NCBI RefSeq assembly: GCF_023856365.1
Contig: NW_026042675.1
Coordinates: forward strand, 1 to 64,000
Length of the DNA: 64,000 nt
Source of the DNA: Brienomyrus brachyistius
Lineage: Eukaryota; Chordata; Actinopteri; Osteoglossiformes; Mormyridae
Reading direction: 5' to 3'
The position numbers were made by a program, and so were the translations under genes. How positions within the stretch are numbered: position 1 is the first letter of the stretch; the number at the start of each line of letters is the position of its first letter. Below the pieces are notes generated by a model. That model searched no databases, was not told the origin of the DNA, and saw only the letters and a program-made list of their open reading frames with translations. Positions 51,837 to 63,368 of this stretch are shown in pieces.

Positions 51837-51842
51837 TTTATT
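51837..51842 (-). terminator. Candidate rgs11 poly(A) signal
   Basis: AATAAA on the minus strand about 275 bp past the rgs11 stop. A second one lies at 51629-51634. Which is used cannot be told from the sequence. Confidence 0.35.
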
Positions 51843-52114
51843 ACTTAGTAATAAGGCAATATTTGGCTCAACTATGGTTTGTCTGTTACTAATGAAATAA
51901 ACTTTTCCTATATATAGAGACACAGGACTTTTCTCACTTCTGATCTAAACCATAATTTAGTCTGTTCTTATTTAACATGACACTATAATAAAAATACATC
52001 CGAAGTTAAAAATCCTGGAAGACTGCGTCAAATAGAGCAGCAGAGCACCGCCCCCAAACAGCCTCTGTGGGGCAGCAGTGAGCTCAGAGTGCATCCCCCC
52101 CCCAGGAGGCAGTG

Positions 52115-55100
52115 TTAGGAAGAGCAGGCTGCTGTGGGACTTGCTGGTGACCCCAGGGACTTGGTCTTGCCGTTGTCCTCTAAGGCCTGGGCGAAAAGGG
52201 CAGGGTTACGGCTGGAGTGCCGCTGGCGTCTCACAAAGGGAAAGACACTGGGGCATGATGGGAAGGAGAACATGTTAGCGTTCCGCTAACACTTGTGGCA
52301 CTGCCTTTTCTAAGTCAGCCATGTTGGAAAATCCTTGACTACCGTGGAATTACAAACAGAAACTGGAGAGCATCACAGGGGACGCAAAAGCAATTAACAT
52401 TACAGAACTCTGTGTAGTCTTAGTGACGAAGCTAAGCTGAAGCCAGCAGTTCACACTAAGCCCAAAAATCCCTGGAATTAATCGTTAACAACCCCAGAAA
52501 CAGAACCTGTGTGTATCCCACACCAATATGAGTCTTATCCCCTTATATAAAATACATGGAATATATTACAGAAAGACCCCTTTTATAGAAGATAATAGTT
52601 TTACCTTTTTTTGGTCTCTTGTGGTTCTATGGCTCTAGCCAGCATGTTTTTGTAGAGATCGGACTTTAAATAGCGGGCGTAGGAGTCCTGAGGGTGAGAG
52701 GAGAGGCCGAGAGCCCGTTTTAATGAAGCTGTCATCCACTTTCATGGCTGTGCACAGTTAATGCTCCTACCTTCTTCATCAGGAAATAGATGTGCATCTG
52801 GGCGTCATCCAGGACAAAACGATGTGGGCTTTTCATGCCCTGCAGGGTCTTCTCCATGGTCTTGCTGTCCACGTTTACCCACTTGCTGGCTCCCGGGGCC
52901 AGGAACTGCCTGGGGGGAAGGAAGTGATGAGCCTGAGCTTTGCAGTCCCACTGGGAGTAAGCAAGTGCCACATCAGGGCCTGCTCTAAATTCAACTGGGA
53001 TGCAAACTGTCCCACTGGGCCACAAGGTCGCACTCACTTGTAGACCTCTTCCACCTTCTGCGGGATCGTAGCGCTCTCGCCGTGCCGGATGTCCTCACAG
53101 GCCTCCCAGAAACAGAGGTTCTCCACTGTGAATGAAACAGCGCATGCATCAGCTACCTGCAGGAGGCGCTCATCACGATGCCAATATGGAGGAGAATTGC
53201 CTTTCATAGAGGGATCATGATTATTAATTTAGCAGATGCTAGATCCTATTTTTTTTTTTTTTTGAGAGGGCAGGGTCAGTCAGTCCCTGGAGTAACTGAT
53301 CGACGGCCCAATAGTGAGGTCACTCAGCTGACTCTGGGATTTGAGCTGATGACCTCCTGCAATGAATCCCAATCTGCTGAGTCACACACTGCCCAAATAG
53401 GCCCGCAGTGATCAAATAATGAATATGATTCTTACTTGCTGACGATGCCTCCATGAAGCTGATCTACTTGGGCGGGGGGGTCTACATGCTGGCTCACCAC
53501 TGAACTCCTTCTCCAGGTACTCCCTGAACTTGCACCGTCCCAGAGGGTCCCTAAGGAGCTCCGTGAAGCCGAACCCCCATCGTTCCACCCGCAGCTTGGT
53601 GGGTGTCTCCACCCTGCACCAGGAGGCGTGGAAGTGAAGAGACGACAGTCACCTCTGGGGGTGTGGCCCTGAAGAGGCAGGATGGGGCGCGGTAACGCAC
53701 ACTCACATGTCGGCATTCAGCGTCCAGAGTGCCGTGTCATCTGTTATCCAGGGGTTGCTGGGGGGGCAGCCTTGCATCATGGGGTCATGGTTCAGGTACT
53801 GCTCGCTGAACTTAAGGAAGCTGAACACAGAAGACCAGCCATTCCCAGTTTTAGTCCTACTTTCTATAATCCTTGCAAGTCATCAAATATTCAGGTTCAA
53901 TGCTGGCATATTCCAGCAAACTGGAGCTCGAAATGGTGACGAAATGATTATACGTCATTGAACCCTATAAGGAAATTCTCTTTTCATCTCCTCCATCTTG
54001 CTCTCCATAGGTGAGAGAAAGCTTGGTAGCAAAGGGCAGCTGCCCGTAGAGGCTCCCAGGAACCTGGGGGTTAAGGGCCTTGTTCAAGGACCCACAAGTG
54101 TGCTGAAGCCAGGCTTGAACCGGCGACCTTCTGATCAATATTAAGTAATTATTTGCAGTTAAATACAGTTCAATTCAGTTTAATAGTCAACCGGTTTCAA
54201 TATTAGTTAGGCATCATTAATCCAGGATATGTGTGACTCTGAGATTTATGGTGAAAGATGGATGGGCAGATGGACGAAAGAACGAAATAACGAGGTTAGA
54301 TTTTCACAAAGAGCAGTCCCCAGCATTTTTGTCAGAATTAACATGAAATAGATCCCCCCCCCCACCAATCAGAGGCACAGTATACAGAATACCCAGAGAT
54401 ATCCCCCAGTTAGGGACTAATGTGGACTGGTGTCGAACCAGTGGTCCCCCAGCTATGCTGGGACTGAGGCTGAATCACAGGTGTTGGGGGGGGGTAGGTG
54501 GGGGAGGCTGTTATCCAACCTTTCCAGGCAGATGGAGGACTTGACCCTCGAGCGGCCCAGGGATTTCCTGATGTGTTCAATCTGGTGTCGGGAGCCATGA
54601 AAAATCACACGGGGAATATAAGAGTCAGAAAAAAGGCACAGCATGGTACACATCCAAGCCCTGATAAGAGCCATGCTGTTGTACCTTTAAACAGAATTTG
54701 TCAATATCTGAGAGCCAACAAAAGAAAACGACAACACAGATGTAGATCCTTCCGAAGCAATTTTCTTATGACAGCATTCTTAAGAGCCCACTTAATCACC
54801 CTCTTTGGTTGTTCTTGGCAACCATCCCATCAGCTGAAATAGGTTCACTCTAAATTCTTTCAGGCTTACCTCTCTTTTGTAGTAGTCCGCGTTCTGTTCT
54901 GTAAAGAAGGAAGAAACAAAACCGTCTCTAAACATGATATAAGCCACATGTTTATGGGAGTTTTACTTGCGCAAAAATGTTCTGAGGGCACAAGGTTCAT
55001 TGGTTCAGAGAGATAACCAATCAGACTGTAGAAGTGGTGGATACAGGCAACTAGAGGAGGGGGGGGGGGTCAACCAATCAGATGTCTTGTTCCTGCCTCC

Positions 55101-58100
55101 TCTAGTTCCTTAGACCCACCTCCTCTACAATCTAATTGGTTATCTCTCTGAACCAATCATTTTTCCTTCTGCCCTCAGAACATTTTTGTGAGGGTAAAAC
55201 TCCCACGAGCGAATCACATGCAAGGAATCAGACAGTAGGAATTCTGCTCACACTCAGCTCCTGGCTTTACTAAGCAGACATCCAGTCTAGAAACCATGAA
55301 TAATATAGCACTATTACGAGTATGTATTGTGGGACTGCTGACGTACTTACGTTAGCATGGAAAACGAGAGCAGGAAGTGAGGAAGAAGTGAGACAGAAAG
55401 ATGAGCACAACGAAGTGCTGTCACACTCACACACGAGCTTCCCTCGGATGCCCTCCCACCAAAAACACTGATTATCACTTCACTTCCTTGGGTAATTTGG
55501 GGGCCCAAGGCAACAGCCTATTCTGCCTATAGCTGCCATATATATATAGATATTAATATACATATTTTTTCTTCATGACTTTGATCTTATCTAGGCCCCG
55601 AGCGGCTCTCTTGTTTGCCCGGATCCGGTCCTGTGACTGACAGAGGCGATAAACAGCAGGTACTGGCATTACGGAAAAAATGTATATGCTTAATAAAAAG
55701 CTCAGACCAGCTGGACTCGGGAGTTGTGCCGGTTCCTTCGCTCAGGGCCTTGTTCTTGAACGCTGAATGTTCCCGGCTGCAGAAAATCAGAGGGTGAGAA
55801 ATCCTTAGCTGAACTTCAGATGAAGAGTGAGCTCGTTTCTCTCAAGCAGACTGACGCCGGTCTAACGCTGCATTAATACCCCTTAGCACTACTGGTCACA
55901 TTTCCCATGATGCCACTGGGTACAGCCCATGGCGACACTGCCCAGTAGGGGACAGTGTGACAGCTTTCCAAAAGGACCATTCGGTCCTGGAGGGCCAGTC
56001 GGTGACACAGTATCCATGATCAGGACTGGGGTACCCTGCTTTACAGAATAAACTAACCAAATGTCGATACTGAATGCAATCTGATTTAACATGGTTTCCT
56101 TAAATCCCAATTAAAGTGCTTCAGATCAGCTCAGGACTTAACAGCAGAGAGACTATTTGGCAAATTATTACGCTGCTATTTGCAATTACATCCATTATCT
56201 CTCCGCTAACATGCAGCATTAAGCCTGAGCCGCAGGAATAGAGGTCAGATAATGGATCCGGTATTCCGGAGGTGGGATCCTCTTCCAGCTCGTTTAAAAG
56301 GCCCAACAAGTGGGGGGGTGGTGGGGGGGGAGACGCAAACACAGCATGTCTGCATTTTAGCTTCAGGCCGTCTCCCAGTCCCTTCGCACTCCTCTCTCCC
56401 AGATCCAAGCATCACCAGTCTTAGCGATGCGTCTCGTGTTTCTCGGGCAAAGAGAAAGGAGGCAGGAAGCGGCCATTTTGTCATTTGCTGGTTTTAATCC
56501 CCCCCCCCCCCCCAGCTTCCCCCGTCCACCTGGCCGTACCAGAGTGCAGAGCGTCCCTGCCTTTTAAACACGAGCAGCACCTGACTGGGGGGCCCTACGC
56601 TGCGTGGTTTTTGGCTCAACTGTGTTTCCGTCTAATTGGCGTCAAAACGGTGGGTTTCATCAATGAAGGTGGTGTGTGGCTGAGCGGGTTGGCAGTCGCC
56701 GCCTATGACTGGAAGGTTGCCGGTTTAAATCCCACAGTCAGCAGAGTGACATCACCACTGGACCCCTGAGAGAAGTCCCTAAACCCCCAACTGCTCTAGT
56801 CTCAATAAAAGGTACATCTGCAAAATAAGCTGAATTTAGGATGTGATCCGCAGCTGCGTGGCTGCCATTCCCACCTCCTGATGCCGCCCCGGATGGGGAT
56901 AATGGCCCACATAAACGCTGATGCTTATTAGCCCTGAGAGATGCTGCGCACCCAGCAGAAAGGGGCCCTAGTGACGGCCGGGATTAAGCCAGATACACAC
57001 CACACTCTGCTCCTGTCCCACACTTTCATTCTCCACTCTCCTGTGTTATTCATGAACTCCAAATTACACTCAGCGAGGGTGCAGTTGCTCATTCCCGCAG
57101 CCTGCTGTCCTGTCTGTCTTCTGAAAGCTCTCGTCCCACAGAACATAGGCTTCTTCCCAGCTAAGTAAATATTTCATGATCACACTGAAGCAGTAGTGGG
57201 TTATCAGGCCTGAAGTGATATATTCCTCCCCCACAAAGTATGCATGGAGACACTCTGTGTGTCTTACTTAACGAAGATAAAACTCCCCCCCCGTGAATTT
57301 TGCTGAGCTCAATGCTCTGGAGATGACGGAGATCGAAAATTATACCGGAAATGTTCCATATGTCCTTACAGATGTTTCCTTTGCCTTCCTTCATTGAACA
57401 AACCCGTTGTCGTGGGAGAGAACTGCACAACCCCCCAGCTCTCTGTGGGGGAATGGGACCCTGCCTATGCCTTCCTGCCAATCCTGCCAAGTTTCCCCTG
57501 TAAGTTGAAGGATCTCCTAACAGGCCTGCATGTAGATTAATGTCATACCCAGGACAAAGCAATTGCAGGTTAAGGCCCTTGCTGAAAGGCCCAACGGAGT
57601 AGAATCACTCTGGGCATTCACAGGATTTGAACCAACAACCTTCCACTTGCTTGCACAGATCCCTAGGCCCAGAGCCACCACTCTGCCCCACAACCTCAAA
57701 AAAATCCTAGAATCGCCCCCAGCCTGAGGCGATATTCGAGCTGCCAAGGTGCATTGAGTTCAGGTTTACCCAGTGTGTGCTTTACTCTAATCACAGCATA
57801 CTGGGTTTTCGCCGGGGCAGATGTAGGGAGTCAGGGGTTTCGGGGGAGGTGCTTACTGGCGGTCTGTTGACGAGCCAGTAGGCCTGTTCCTGACATTCCA
57901 GCACGATGCGGTCCGCCTTGCGCCTCTGTTTGGCTGCCCTGGTAGGAGCAGAGCAGTCGATGGAGAGTCAGAAAGCATACTGGGTAATTAGCATATAGCG
58001 GTAATCACTGAACTGCAAGGTAGGGTTTTCATTTTTCTGTTTCCTTTTTCACTTAGAAATGGATTTCCGACTCTAGTGTTTAGGCTGAGGTCTGATTTAA

Positions 58101-61100
58101 CAGATAGGAGGGAAATTATGACCACACACCATGTTACTTTTTAATTTAGGTAACATCATCATCCTCTTAATACGAGATTTATTCATCCATTCTCATCTGT
58201 CCCCTTGTGTGCATTTATGAAATTGATTTCATAGCTCGATGCGACAGTATTCCCGGGCTGGGGTGGGGTTTACCTGAGCTGCTCCTTCGCCTGCATCACC
58301 ACGAAGTCCCAGGTGTGGTTGATCCGTTTGTGCAACATGTTGTAGCTGTCCTGCGGAGACGATGTTTAAATGCGACATTGCCAGGTCGCACGGCTGGCTG
58401 CGTTGCTGCATGGGTTCACGTTATGACTCACAGGCCGAACCCCTCCCAGGATATCAGCTGGCAGTGTCGGATTCACAAACCCTCTTACTGATGAGAACCT
58501 AAAATGCGTTGACCCTGACGCAACATGGCGGCAAGTTGGTGGATGTCTATGTGCGATCCTACTATGTGCATAATTGGTGGGAGGTTTTCTTACACAAAAA
58601 TGTTCTGAGGGCAGAAGGAAAATGATTGGTTCGGATAGATAACCAATCAGATTGCAGAGGAGGCAGGACTAAGACATCTGATTGGTTGCTCCTGCCTCCT
58701 CTAGTTGCTCGGATCCACCTCATGTACAATCTAATTGGTTATCTCTCTGAACCAATCATTTTTCCTTCTACCCTCATAATATTTTGTGTAAGTAAAACTC
58801 CCATGAGCATTCAGCTATCACATGATCTCATCAAGCAATGCTTCAGACCAGCGAATAAGAATAGCATTGAAATGTACATAAATAAAAATTTTCTCTTACC
58901 TTTTCATAGTCTATCAGCTGCCCTTGCTTTCTGATATTCTTCTTAGTCAAATAAATCGCTTTAGAAGAGCAAAAGAAAGACATGGCAAGAAACTGTGTTT
59001 TTCTATTATTCTAGTAAAGGGAAGTAATGATGTAATAGGCGAGCACATGATTAATAATTGGTAATCACCGTAATCTAGCTCGGAGGCTGGCCACTGCTGA
59101 GAGCTCCAGAAGTACGGAGTCTAGCAAAAAGGAGATGCTGTCATTTGAAACTATTCAGAAGCAGCGTGACAAAGGTGCTTTGTGATTTAACATGTCAGGG
59201 ACAAGGCGGGTGGAAGGCATTTTGCTACTTTAACTGGCATTGGTTCTCATACATCAGTGTTTCCCAATCCGGTCCTCGGCGACACACAGATGATCCACGT
59301 TTTTGCTCCCTCCCAGCTCCCTACCAGACAGTCTACGTTTTTGCACCCTCTCAGCTCTGGAGCCCGGACCAGATTGAGAAATACTGTCCTACACGGTAAT
59401 TCCGCAGTCTCTCCAACGAATAGTTTCGATATGCGTGCCCCCCCATATGGCCACCACCCTCTCGCGCTGCCCTCCATCTGAAGAAACCGTGGTTTTAGGT
59501 TACCTGGAAGCGATACGGCGTCTCGTCGGGCCCCAGGACGAGCGTCCTGGGGTCCTTTAGGGGGTAAATGTAGCCGTGCTTCACGATCAGATTCCCCACA
59601 TGAAGTGCCTCTGAAAACACACAAAGTGGTCACTCATTTCCACGTAAACTACTCAAAGCTCAAACAAATCCACTACTCGTAGCCCAGATTTAGGCATAGT
59701 AATTCTCTAAATTTTTGTCAGTGGAATACAGTAGAACACACGATAACTAGAAACTGAGTAGGCATATTATATTTTATTTTACGGTATAGCAAGTAACTGG
59801 AAAAAACGTTGACATGGTGCACAGAATAAGCCGCGGGGATGGTGCATTCCTCATCGGAACTATAATTAATTACGAGTAATTGGGACTTTCCACTTTCCGG
59901 CTGCCTCCGCGGCCATTGGCAGTCAGGCGCTCCCGGGGGTTTCAGACCGGCGCAGCAACAGCGCTGCTAGGGGGAAGCCTAGTGTTTACAGGGAGGGGTA
60001 ACTGCTTACCGGGGCAACAGGTTTTTTGCCCATTCAAGTCTGTTAATGCATCTGCCATCTACTGCCTAAAAGTCCCCTCCTTTCCATTCCGACTTCTTTT
60101 CCAATCTGGGCTGTAAATCAGGGAAATCTGCTCCCTTGCTATTTAAAACCTCATCTGCATCGCCCGGGAATTCAGGACAACAGCGTCTTGCAGAAGTGCA
60201 TAATGAGGGAGACGGATAGCGATATTTCTCCAGGCATGACTGACTGCCTCTGGCTATCAGCGAAGTTTGCATCGGGACTATCAAACCGTACAGCTCAGCA
60301 TGCGTAGCGGCGCGACTCGGGACTGGCCTACAGATTATTTGTACTAATAGCCTCTCAGCAGAAAGATAAATAATTCAGCAGATAAATTGACGCCAGGGGA
60401 AGAAAATCCCAAAAGCTTCAGGCGAATGGGGTGTCTATGTTATGGACAAGCTCAATTCTGACATTTATTAATTCACAGGCTCAGCAATATCAATGGAACA
60501 GAACATGCTTCTGTCAGACACGTGAATTGCATATGCTTACACATAAATGCAGCTAGGCTAATCTGTTGTATGGATGACAAATTCTATTACTTCATTTGTA
60601 TTTATTATTCAAAAGACTCGTTTATTTCTGTTATTTTATTACAAAAAAAAAAAAACCTGATGACGTCTTTCGCCAGCAGGGGCGCCATCGTCGTCACGAA
60701 GGGAAAAAAACAATCGATTAACCTCACATAAGAGCACCAGGTAACGCTTCCCTACATACTTCTCGGCCCTACCTTCTTCCATGATGGAGTACTTCTGAAT
60801 TAGCCACTCCACGATATCATTTCCTGGGAAGGCATAGCGAGGAAGGCATCTAGTTAGAGTCGAGAAATGCATTAAGCCGTCATAAATCAAAAACGCTGAA
60901 CTCGATAAATAAATTACATAAATAAATATGAGCGCAAGGAGATCGATGACAGTCTTAATGCACAGGATTCCCGAAGACCGCCGATGTATGGGCTTTCCTG
61001 TGAAGGGCTTAAATGACCATTAGGACCCGGCCCCCGGGACACTGCACGGCCGGGTGTAAGACAACCCGGGCGGCATGAAAAATTATTTTTAAAAAGTAAA

Positions 61101-62120
61101 ATATGTATCGTGCACCTGTCATCGCATGTGGAATCACTGTGATTAACAGTCTTTGATTCTTCATCTTTATCCCCATGTCGGGATCTTGCATCGCCACAAT
61201 GACTTGTTCAATCTGGGATAAGAAGAATAGTCAAAATCGTGAAATCAAGGTGACGACAGACATAGTGAAAACGTTCAACCTAGTAATATAATAATTGCTT
61301 AATGTGTGATTTGATATGTAATCGTTATATTCATCATTAAATCACCGGAGAGACACACTCATATATTTAGGCATATATATAAGTAAACTACAAGGTTTTT
61401 CCTCTGACTATCTTAACTGCACGTCAAAGACGTTATCGGATATTCCCGACTACAGACTTTCGGTTTGATCATTTATTCGCGTTATTAATTCGGCTCCTGA
61501 TTACATTAAACTAAACATGCTCAGATTGTTACAACCTTTGCTTGTCGGTTATTTTTGGGATCTTTCTGGATGGGCTCAAGGCGGGGTCTGTAAGCACAAG
61601 CAAACTGCCAGCACTTTTGTTTTACATGAAAATAGTTTGATGTCGGCCTATTGCGTTATTGTCTGGCTATAATTTGGAGGCAATATTAAACAATAGGCCC
61701 ATATATTGTAAATATACATGTTGTGTTGTTTTGTTGTTATCACAAACGTATAGCCTGATCATAAATTTCATGGATACCTGGATGTTGTATGTTCCATTAT
61801 ATTTATGAATGAATGATTTATGTGAAGTCTGGCTTAGATTCGAGAATTAATCATATAGATTAAAAAAAGTTTTCATTTAAAACTTATCTCATATAATAAA
61901 ATCCTCGTCCGAACGAACATATGTCAGAATGAAAAAACATTTAAATTATTTTTGTGATGCATCAGTATCAATAGCTACAACGTCATAACAGATATAGATA
62001 TAATGCGGTTCATACTTTTGAAGTTGATGCGTATCTCCCGAAAAAAATCAACTCCAGAAGAGTCCGCGTCTGTAAATGCCTGAACTTCGGAATCGATCCT
62101 ACCTTTGTTAGGCGCGGCAT
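52115..62120 (-). CDS. rgs11: Regulator of G-protein signalling 11 (R7 family)
   Basis: R7-RGS proteins speed GTP hydrolysis by Gi/o alpha subunits as partners of G-beta-5. Coding exons from the start: 62103-62120 (MPRLTK), 61116-61212, 60773-60823, 59504-59610, 59069-59120, 58900-58958, 58274-58350, 57857-57938, 55708-55776, 54870-54893, 54520-54581, 53707-53820, 53498-53613, 53038-53125, 52771-52909, 52605-52687 and 52115-52247. They total 1371 bases (456 residues), close to human RGS11. The DEP domain contains [20 protein letters not shown] and [10 protein letters not shown]. The GGL domain spans NADYYKRE to the CPPSNPW motif. The RGS box runs from [11 protein letters not shown] through [11 protein letters not shown] and [16 protein letters not shown]. 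The ninth exon uses a weak donor (GTCTGA), and the tenth needs the second of two AG acceptors to keep frame. Choosing the first would add five bases. Those two boundaries are the least certain. Confidence 0.93.
53228..53402 (-). mobile_element. tRNA-derived SINE, family 3, in an rgs11 intron
   Basis: The minus strand begins GGGCAGTGTGTGACTCAGCA (A-box region), has a degenerate B box (AGCTCAAATCC) and ends in an A-run (about 53253-53267). It includes 'gagtcagctgagtgacctca'. It lies in the intron between the exons at 53038 and 53498. Confidence 0.55.
54005..54140 (-). mobile_element. tRNA-derived SINE fragment, family 2, in an rgs11 intron
   Basis: The minus strand reads 'cagaaggtcgccggttcaag' (B box GGTTCAAGCC) then CTTGAACAAGGCCCTTAACC, typical of a common fish tRNA SINE. 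The A-box half is missing. Confidence 0.55.
54955..55206. mobile_element. Palindromic MITE, copy 1, in an rgs11 intron
   Basis: A 252-bp element reads nearly the same on both strands: the left half 'gggagttttacttgcgcaaa' ... 'ggttcagagagataaccaat' is mirrored by 'attggttatctctctgaacc' ... 'gtaaaactccca' on the right. A near-copy lies at 58577-58804. It has no coding capacity. Confidence 0.85.
56668..56830 (+). mobile_element. tRNA-derived SINE, family 2, in an rgs11 intron
   Basis: It has GTGTGTGGCTGAGCGGGTTG (A-box region) and GGTTTAAATCC (B box) 40 bases later, then 'gagagaagtccctaaacccc'. The layout matches a tRNA-derived SINE. Confidence 0.6.
57515..57689 (-). mobile_element. tRNA-derived SINE, family 2, in an rgs11 intron
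   Basis: The minus strand starts GGGGCAGAGTGGTGGCTCTG, has the B box GGTTCAAATCC and continues with 'ttgggcctttcagcaagggc' and CTTAACCTGC. This is a more complete copy than the 54.0-kb one. Confidence 0.65.
58577..58804. mobile_element. Palindromic MITE, copy 2, in an rgs11 intron
   Basis: A 228-bp element matching 54955-55206. It shares 'caaaaatgttctgagggcag', 'gataaccaatcagattgcag' and their reverse complements in the other half. It lies between the exons at 58274-58350 and 58900-58958. Confidence 0.85.
59256..59386. mobile_element. Short hAT-type MITE in an rgs11 intron
   Basis: A 131-bp element starts CAGTGTTTCCCAATCCGGTC and ends with an imperfect inverse ('ccggaccagattgagaaata' CTG). 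The flanks TCATACAT and TCCTACAC match at 6 of 8 positions, fitting an 8-bp hAT target duplication. Confidence 0.75.
61213..62102. other. First intron of rgs11
   Basis: AT-rich intron of about 890 bp between the 18-base first coding exon and the DEP exon. No repeat or RNA gene is seen. Confidence 0.6.
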
Positions 62121-62688
62121 CTGTGTCTTGCAGCTGTTCCCTTGGATAAAGATGTTAATTGTCATGCTTACAGCATCTCGATCTCCGGCGTTTGTGAAGT
62201 TGGGATTGATGCTGTCCTGTGTTTTTTTTTTCCTTCCACACTTAAGCTCTGCTTGTTACTGCCCCATAGCGGAGCGCAAGTGAAACGGACTACCGGAGAT
62301 TTGCACTGTTTTTCTGTTAGTGTGTATAATCAAAATATGACTCAGTTTGGCCAGTTAGAAAAATATGATAATAGAAAAGTATTCTTTTCCTCTCACTTTT
62401 TTTTCTTGATTTAATTACCGACTTCACGTACTTACACTGTGTCCCGTTGCACGATGTAATATTGCGAAACTATGATTTTGTGGCAGTGTTTTGTAAAGGA
62501 ATTTTCCGTTTAATCATCGTCTTAGTATAAAGCTATATGGTTGTTCTGGTATCAGTGGACGTACATTATGTATTTTTTCTTCTCTTGAGCACCATGGTCA
62601 TGACATGAAGCTCAGTCATTGATTACTCGCAAATGTTAGTAGTCATCCGCTGTTTATCTTGAAGATGTAAAAGTAGTGCGCGTACATC
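62121..62688. other. Region upstream of rgs11, up to the tRNA gene
   Basis: It should hold the rgs11 5' UTR and promoter on the minus strand. No TATA box is obvious near the start codon, and no other gene is seen. Confidence 0.4.
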
Positions 62689-62760
62689 TCCTCGTTAGTA
62701 TAGTGGTGAGTATCCCCGCCTGTCACGCGGGAGACCGGGGTTCGATTCCCCGACGGGGAG
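62689..62760 (+). tRNA. tRNA-Asp (GTC)
   Basis: A 72-base gene with a full cloverleaf: acceptor strands TCCTCGT and ACGGGGA pair with one G-T step, the D arm holds the A box TTAGTATAGTGG, the anticodon stem CCGCC/GGCGG-type encloses CTGTCAC with anticodon GTC at 62722-62724, and the T arm CGGGG/CCCCG holds the B box GGTTCGATTCC (62739-62749). The sequence matches the strongly conserved vertebrate tRNA-Asp. No intron, and the CCA end is not encoded, as expected in eukaryotes. It stands alone between rgs11 and u2af2. Confidence 0.97.
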
Positions 62761-62770
62761 AGTCTGCATC

Positions 62771-62775
62771 TTTTT
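62771..62775 (+). terminator. RNA polymerase III terminator
   Basis: A TTTTT run 10 bases after the tRNA-Asp gene, the normal Pol III stop signal. Confidence 0.85.
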
Positions 62776-63319
62776 GCCTCGGTCTCAAAAGGCACCAAGC
62801 TAGAACCGGCCCCGTGTTAGTGGAAACGGGGCTTGTGACTTGTACTCATGCATAATATTCTGCGGGTCGCTCAGCAGCGCAGCATATGAAACTAGACTCG
62901 GATTGTAAGTGTGTGGTTTTGATAATTGATGTATGGATGGATGGATCCTTAATAAGAGATATAAACAATAAGGTCCAGTCGCCAACTAATCATGTAAAAT
63001 ACGTCATAAACTCATGGTTGTTAAACCCAGAATAAAAATGAAGACGTATAACTAGGAAAGTCAACTTGCACATTTCAATTTTGGTTCGATATAATCACGT
63101 TGTCCTTAACCCTCCAGTGCAGGAGGGGACGGTAATGCGCATCGAATGTTTCCGAACCTGTGTGTGATACAACCGAGGAAGAGCCGATGACTTCGGGGGA
63201 GGAGGGGCAGGCGACTCGGAAGAAAAAGCAGCAGAACCCAATGCAGCCTGTAGCCCATTCAAAGGCCTACTGTTGGACCTCTGCTTATTTTGCAATACGT
63301 CTTTAGTACGGACTGAAAA
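62776..63319 (+). promoter_or_regulatory. Upstream region and 5' UTR of u2af2
   Basis: The last 150 bases before the ATG turn G/A-rich (for example 'gggggaggaggggcaggcga') with several CpG sites and no TATA box, as in housekeeping promoters. A short (GGAT)n lies at about 62935-62945. The transcription start is not determined. Confidence 0.4.
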
Positions 63320-63368
63320 ATGTCCGATTTCGATGAGTTTGAGAAGCAGTTAAGCGAAAATCGGCAAG
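63320..63368 (+). CDS. u2af2: U2AF large subunit (U2AF65), first coding exon
   Basis: U2AF65 binds the polypyrimidine tract at 3' splice sites in the nucleus and recruits U2 snRNP. The exon reads MSDFDEFEKQLSENRQ and ends in phase +1 at a consensus donor (GTAAGT, 63369-63374). The mammalian protein begins MSDFDEFERQLNENKQ and has its first intron at the same codon. The remaining exons (RS domain, ULM, RRM1, RRM2, UHM) lie beyond the window. Teleosts may carry two paralogues (u2af2a and u2af2b), and this short exon cannot tell them apart. Confidence 0.88.
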
